Below, piece after piece: positions 58,847 to 64,000 of a DNA stretch of 64,000 bases. Source of the DNA: Xenophilus sp. AP218F (GTDB lineage Bacteria > Pseudomonadota > Gammaproteobacteria > Burkholderiales > Chromobacteriaceae). Under the pieces are notes generated by a model that was not told the DNA's origin, made no database searches, and worked only from the letters and a program-made list of their open reading frames with translations. The first letter of the stretch is position 1. Each line of letters opens with the position of its first letter. The position numbers and the translations under genes are program-made. Location: assembly GCA_002213445.1 (NCBI GenBank), contig NJIE01000028.1:1-64000 (forward strand). The letters run 5' to 3'.

Positions 58847-60793
58847 TTACCAATGCGCCTGCAATTTCATCCACAGCGTGCGGCCGGGCTCATTGACGCG
58901 CAGGGCGCGAGCGTAGCCGGCCACGTCCGCGCCGCCCTTGCTGATGTGTTCGGCGTAGGCGCGGTTGAACAGGTTGTCGATGCCGGCGGTCAGCTTCAGC
59001 GCCTTGCTGATCCGCCAGCCGCCGTTCAGCGACAGGATGGCGTAGCCGGAGGTGGGGCCCAGATCGCTGCTGGCGATATTGCCCTGGCCGACGGCGTAGC
59101 GTTCTTGCGCCGCGGCCGCCTTCCAGACCAGCGCGCCGGCCCAGGTCTGGTTGTCCCAGCCGAGGCTGACGGTGGCGGTCAGGGGCGGGGTCTGCGCCAG
59201 GGGCTTGTTGTCGGTGGCGTTGGCGCCCCAGCTGTAGGCGGCGCTGCCGGACAGCTGCCACTGCGGCGCGAATCGCCAGGACAGGTCCGCCTCGAAGCCG
59301 TAACGGTAAGCCAGGATGTTGCGGGTGGTCTGGGACGCGGCGTTGTCGATCAGCAGAAAGTCGTCGATGCGGCCGAGGTAGGCGGACAGCGAGCCCTGGA
59401 CGGTGTCGCCCTTGTACAGCGCGCCGACGTCCAGCTGCGTATTGCGCTCCGGCTGCAACACGGGGCGGCTGGAGGCGACGTTGCTGCGCTCCCAGTAGTC
59501 GGGCGCGCGCTCGGCCACGCCGACGCCGGCGTAGGGCGTCCAGTCGCCCAGCTGGTATTCGTAGCGCGCGAAGCCGCTGTAAAGCCGGTAATCCTGCAAT
59601 TGCTCGCCGCGGCCGGCGCTGGCGTCGTAGTAGGCGCGCACCCGGTCGTGGCGCCAGCCGGCGTGGACGGCCCCGCCGGCGAGGGGCGCGCTGCCTTCCA
59701 GATAGACGCCCTGGCGTTCCAGATGCTGATCCGCCGCGCGCGGCAGGCTGGCGTAGTCCGTGCCGCCGACGCGGCTGGTGTGGCGGTCGCGCTGCCAGTC
59801 GACGCCCAGCGTGAAGTCGATATCGTAAAGCGCGAGATCGGCTTCCAGCTTGGCGGCGTTGGTGTCCCGGTCCGGATTGCTGGCGCGCGGCGTCTTGCCG
59901 GGCGCGAGCGGCCGCAGCGAGTAGTTGTCCATCACGTGGTCGGCGTAGCTGTGGTTGGCGGTCAGGCGCAGCGCGTCCAGCCACGGCGCGAGATTGCGCT
60001 GCTCGGCCTTGACGCCCCAGGCGTCGCGGTCGAAGCGGCTGCCGTCCATGCCGCGGTCGGCGTAGGCGGCGTGGCCGCGGCTGACGTCGGCGGACACTTC
60101 CAGCGTGGTGTCGCGGCCGGGCGTCAGGCCGGCGATCACGCTCTGGCTGTCGCGCTGGTAGGCCGAGTGCACTTTCTGGCCGTCGCCGTCGCGGTAATCG
60201 TCCGCCTGGTTGCGGGTGCCGATCAGGCGCAGATAGCCCAGCGGGCCGCCGAGCGTGAGGTCGGCGTAGCCGTCCAGACGTTGGGCGCTGCCGCCAAGCA
60301 GGCTGCCGTCAAAGCGCAGGCCCGGCTCGTCGAAGGGTTTGGTCTTGCGCTCGAAACTCACCGCGCCGCCGATCAGCGCGCCGCCGTATTTCACCGACTG
60401 CGGCCCCTTGATCACCACCACCTTGTCGTAGGCGTCGGGAAACAGGTAGGCGGTGGGCGGGTCCATGCGGCCGGGGCAGCCGCCGTAGACGAAGCCGTCG
60501 TTGGCGAGGATGTTCAGCCGGGAGCCGCCCAGACCGCGCAGCAGCGGGTCGCCGGAGCTGCCGCCCTTGCGCGCCACGCTGAAACCGGGGATGGATTTGA
60601 GCAGGTCGGCGCCGTCGCCGGCCGGCACCGGCTGGCGCGGCGCGCGCGGGTCGGTTTCCACGCGCAGCGGCTGCGCGGTCTTGACCGCGGTCACGACGAT
60701 GGCGTCGCCTTGAAACACGGGAACATCGGAGGCAAAGGCATGGCAAACCGCCAGCGCCAGCGGCACGGGCAGGAGGGTCGGTCTGATTTTCAT
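58847..60793 (-). CDS. TonB-dependent copper receptor (OprC/NosA type)
   Basis: 648 residues. Signal peptide (MKIRPTLLPVPLALAVCHAFA), TonB box-like DAIVVTAV, plug with SIPGFSVARKGGSSGDPLLRGLGGSRLNILANDGFVYGGCPGRMDPPTAYLFPDAYDKVVVIKGPQSVKYG. The C-x3-M (CPGRM) followed by DPPTAY corresponds to the copper-binding site known in OprC. Barrel ends in Trp. First gene of an operon with mbnP and mbnH, so the operon looks dedicated to copper acquisition. Confidence 0.9.
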   Translation of the reverse strand: MKIRPTLLPVPLALAVCHAFASDVPVFQGDAIVVTAVKTAQPLRVETDPRAPRQPVPAGDGADLLKSIPGFSVARKGGSSGDPLLRGLGGSRLNILANDGFVYGGCPGRMDPPTAYLFPDAYDKVVVIKGPQSVKYGGALIGGAVSFERKTKPFDEPGLRFDGSLLGGSAQRLDGYADLTLGGPLGYLRLIGTRNQADDYRDGDGQKVHSAYQRDSQSVIAGLTPGRDTTLEVSADVSRGHAAYADRGMDGSRFDRDAWGVKAEQRNLAPWLDALRLTANHSYADHVMDNYSLRPLAPGKTPRASNPDRDTNAAKLEADLALYDIDFTLGVDWQRDRHTSRVGGTDYASLPRAADQHLERQGVYLEGSAPLAGGAVHAGWRHDRVRAYYDASAGRGEQLQDYRLYSGFARYEYQLGDWTPYAGVGVAERAPDYWERSNVASSRPVLQPERNTQLDVGALYKGDTVQGSLSAYLGRIDDFLLIDNAASQTTRNILAYRYGFEADLSWRFAPQWQLSGSAAYSWGANATDNKPLAQTPPLTATVSLGWDNQTWAGALVWKAAAAQERYAVGQGNIASSDLGPTSGYAILSLNGGWRISKALKLTAGIDNLFNRAYAEHISKGGADVAGYARALRVNEPGRTLWMKLQAHW

Positions 60794-60855
60794 CGCGGAA
60801 TGGCTGTTTTATGAAATTTGCGGCGATGCTAGTGCAAACCATTTTTTTCAGGAAT

Positions 60856-60870
60856 GCGGCATATTGTCGC
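60856..60870. promoter_or_regulatory. RegA/PrrA-type binding site between copper operon and regBA
   Basis: GCGGCATATTGTCGC fits the RegA/PrrA half-site pattern GCGGC-N5-GTCGC. It is centrally placed in the 115-bp divergent promoter region, so it could control both the copper operon and the two-component genes. Confidence 0.65.
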
Positions 60871-60908
60871 AGCGCTGGCCGCGGCGGCTTGGTGGTAAAG
60901 TGACGGCC

Positions 60909-62162
60909 ATGAAATGGAACGCATTCCGATCCGATCTGGCGACCGACGCCGGCGAGGCCGTGCGCCTGGTCGGCCGGCTGCGCTGGCTGATGCTGGCGCT
61001 GGCCGCCGGCCTGATCCTGGCCTGCCGCGCGCTGGATATCGCGCTGCCCTGGCTGCTGGTCGGCCAGTCGCTGGCGATCCTGGCGCTGGCCAACCTGGCG
61101 CTGGCGGCGCGCTTGCGGCGAGGGGCCGCGCCGCTGGTCGTCCTGCGCTGGGGCTTGCTGGCCGACGTGGCGGCGTTGACCGAGCTGCTGGCCTTCAGCG
61201 GCGGCGCGGCCAATCCGCTCGCTTCGCTGTACCTGCCGCCGGTCCTGTTCGCCGCGCTGCTCTCGCCGGGCCGCTTCGCCTGGCTGCTGGCCGGGCTCAG
61301 CATCGCCGCCTACGGCGCCTTGTTCCAGTGGCATCTGGACTGGCCGCTGCACGGCGGCGACGCCGCTTACGCGTTCAATCTGCACCTGGCGGGCATGTGG
61401 GGCAGCTTCGCCCTGTCGGCCTTGCTGATCGCCGGCTTCGTGTCCTGGATGGCGGGCCAGCTCAGGCGGCAGGGCGAGGCGCTGGCGGCGGCGCGTGAAA
61501 CCCAGCTGCGCGACGAGCAGCTGCTGGCGGTGGGCATGCAGGCTGCCGGAGCGGCGCACGCGCTGTCCACCCCGCTCAACACCCTGACCCTGCTGGTGGA
61601 CGAGTTGCTGGAAGATCACGGCGACGGCGCGCTGGCCCAGGATCTGCGCCTGATGCAGGCGCAGCTGCAAAGCTGCCGCCAGACGCTGGCGCGGCTCAAG
61701 CACGGCTCGGAGCCCGATCCGGGCTGCGCGCCCTTGTTCGCCACGCTGGCCGAGCGGCTGGAAGGCTGGCGCAGCCTGCGGCCCGACGTGAGGCTGGCCT
61801 GGCAGGCGCCGGAAGGTCGCGATCCGCTGGTGCGGCTGGACCCGGCGTTCTGGCCGGCGTTTTTCAATCTGATCAACAACGCGGCCGAGGCCGGCGGCGG
61901 CGAACTGGCGGTCAGCGCCAGCCTGTCCGGCTCCGATTTGCGGCTGGACATCGTCAATCGCCAGGGCTGCCTGAGCCCGGCCCAGCTGGCGCGCGCCGGG
62001 CTGGCGCCGCTGGAGTCGGCCAAGCCGGCCGGCATGGGGCTGGGCGTGATGCTCAGCCACGCCACGCTGGCGCGGCTGGGCGGCACGCTGAGCCTGGATA
62101 ACCGGGCGCAGGGCGGGGTGCACGCCCGCGTTTGCCTGCCGCTGAAGCTGGAGGGGGCGTGA
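60909..62162 (+). CDS. regB: RegB/PrrB-type redox sensor kinase
   Basis: 417 residues. Six or so membrane helices (about 20-185) with the quinone-site block FSGGAANPLASLYLPPVL; H-box GAAHALSTPLNTLTLLVDEL; a redox-type Cys in QSCRQTLARL; N-box FFNLINNAAEAGG and GMGLGVML. RegB senses the ubiquinone pool and oxygen. ATG at 60909 chosen because upstream residues are not protein-like. Stop overlaps the start of the regulator. Confidence 0.93.
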   Translation: MKWNAFRSDLATDAGEAVRLVGRLRWLMLALAAGLILACRALDIALPWLLVGQSLAILALANLALAARLRRGAAPLVVLRWGLLADVAALTELLAFSGGAANPLASLYLPPVLFAALLSPGRFAWLLAGLSIAAYGALFQWHLDWPLHGGDAAYAFNLHLAGMWGSFALSALLIAGFVSWMAGQLRRQGEALAAARETQLRDEQLLAVGMQAAGAAHALSTPLNTLTLLVDELLEDHGDGALAQDLRLMQAQLQSCRQTLARLKHGSEPDPGCAPLFATLAERLEGWRSLRPDVRLAWQAPEGRDPLVRLDPAFWPAFFNLINNAAEAGGGELAVSASLSGSDLRLDIVNRQGCLSPAQLARAGLAPLESAKPAGMGLGVMLSHATLARLGGTLSLDNRAQGGVHARVCLPLKLEGA

Positions 62163-62683
62163 TGGATTTTCTGCTGATAGACGACGACGAGGCTTTTTCC
62201 ATGGTGCTGGCGCGCTCGTTGGCCCGGCGCGGCTTCCAGGCGGGCTGCGCGCGCGACGCAGCGGCCGCCTTGCGCGAGGCGGGCTCGCAGCCGCCGCGCA
62301 TTCTGCTGGACCTGAACCTGGACGGCGACAGCGGCCTCAAGCTGCTGCCCGAGCTGCTGCGCGTCAGCCCGGCCAGCGCCATCGTGGTGCTCACCGGCTA
62401 CGCCAGCATCGCCACCGCGGTGGAGGCCACCAAGCTCGGAGCGGTGCAGTACCTGGCCAAGCCGGCGAGCGTGGACGACATCCTGGCGGCTTTCGAGCAA
62501 CTGGCGGCCAACCCCGAGCTGCCGCTGGCGCCGCAGCCGATGTCCTTGCGCCGCGTCACCTGGGAGCACCTGCAACGGGTGCTGGCCGAGAACGACGGCA
62601 ATATCTCCGCCACGGCGCGAGCGCTGAACATGCATCGCCGCACCCTGCAGCGGATGCTGGCCAAGAAGCCCGTCAAGAGCTAG
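62162..62683 (+). CDS. regA: RegA/PrrA-type response regulator
   Basis: 173 residues. Receiver domain (LIDDDEAFSMVLARSLARRG, phosphoacceptor Asp in ILLDLNLDGDSGL, Lys in YLAKPAS) and a C-terminal Fis-type helix-turn-helix NISATARALNMHRRTLQRML. RegA-type regulators control respiration and redox genes. Partner of the preceding RegB. Confidence 0.94.
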   Translation: MDFLLIDDDEAFSMVLARSLARRGFQAGCARDAAAALREAGSQPPRILLDLNLDGDSGLKLLPELLRVSPASAIVVLTGYASIATAVEATKLGAVQYLAKPASVDDILAAFEQLAANPELPLAPQPMSLRRVTWEHLQRVLAENDGNISATARALNMHRRTLQRMLAKKPVKS

Positions 62684-62795
62684 CCATGCCAAGCGTATAA
62701 ACCGCGCCGCGCCATCCCATCAGAAAAATTGATTGGAGCCATTGCTCGACTCTGGCGTAAGTTGTTGAATCCATACCGACAAAGGGGGATTCAAG

Positions 62796-64000
<1,205 letters not shown>

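Overview
This 64 kb window looks like chromosome from a GC-rich betaproteobacterium of the Neisseriales. Gene content, protein sequences and the ispB / rplU-rpmA-obg neighbourhood suggest Chromobacterium or a close relative; no database search was possible. It divides into a mobile island at the left and ordinary chromosome to the right.

Region 1, about 0.7-14.8 kb, is an integrative element resembling a P4-type phage satellite, inserted at the 3' end of a tRNA-Arg(CCT) gene. The integrase (12992-14224) lies next to the tRNA. Inward of it are two AlpA/excisionase-type regulators, a KilA-N protein, an Ash-like protein, several small unknowns, and a 960-residue replication protein with TOPRIM, DUF927 and Walker motifs. 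The distal part is visibly A+T-rich cargo: an Mrr-type restriction endonuclease and a retron (reverse transcriptase plus cold-shock-domain protein, with a structured leader). The best evidence that everything from about 0.7 to 14.8 kb is one element is an 89-bp module of GTGACA repeats near each end. The two copies are in inverted orientation with identical repeat spacing, which suggests satellite replication iterons (compare P4 ori and crr) or recombinase arm sites. The leader of the satellite operon carries a good promoter followed by three tandem intrinsic terminators, which suggests P4-like control by premature termination.

Region 2, 14.8-30 kb: tRNA-Arg, ispB, then rplU-rpmA and obg behind a near-consensus promoter; a basic amino-acid ABC transporter (HisJQMP type); an Ivy-type lysozyme inhibitor with a DUF333 lipoprotein; an AstE/AspA-like metallohydrolase; a MksF-MksE-MksB condensin operon interrupted by a palindromic intergenic element; a Tat-exported Fe/Mn superoxide dismutase; and a DUF1842 protein.

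Region 3, 30-48.5 kb: an iron/haem uptake cluster (ChaN-like lipoprotein, Fur box, ExbB-ExbD-TonB, oligopeptidase B, TonB-dependent haem-type receptor), then glycerol dehydrogenase, thiol peroxidase, an APC permease, gamma carbonic anhydrase, oligopeptidase A, exonuclease III, a probable RquA (rhodoquinone synthesis), an Asr-like Lys/Ala repeat protein behind OmpR-family-type direct repeats, and ferredoxin-NADP reductase.

Region 4, 49-64 kb: an LpxH-like phosphatase with a GT4 glycosyltransferase; an MFS exporter with a convergent LysR regulator; a PmrA/QseB-type two-component system with a perfect PmrA-like box in its own promoter; a copper-related operon (OprC-like receptor, MbnP, MbnH) divergent from a RegB/RegA (PrrBA) redox two-component system, with a RegA-type site between them; and the 5' part of a fatty acyl-CoA ligase running off the right edge.
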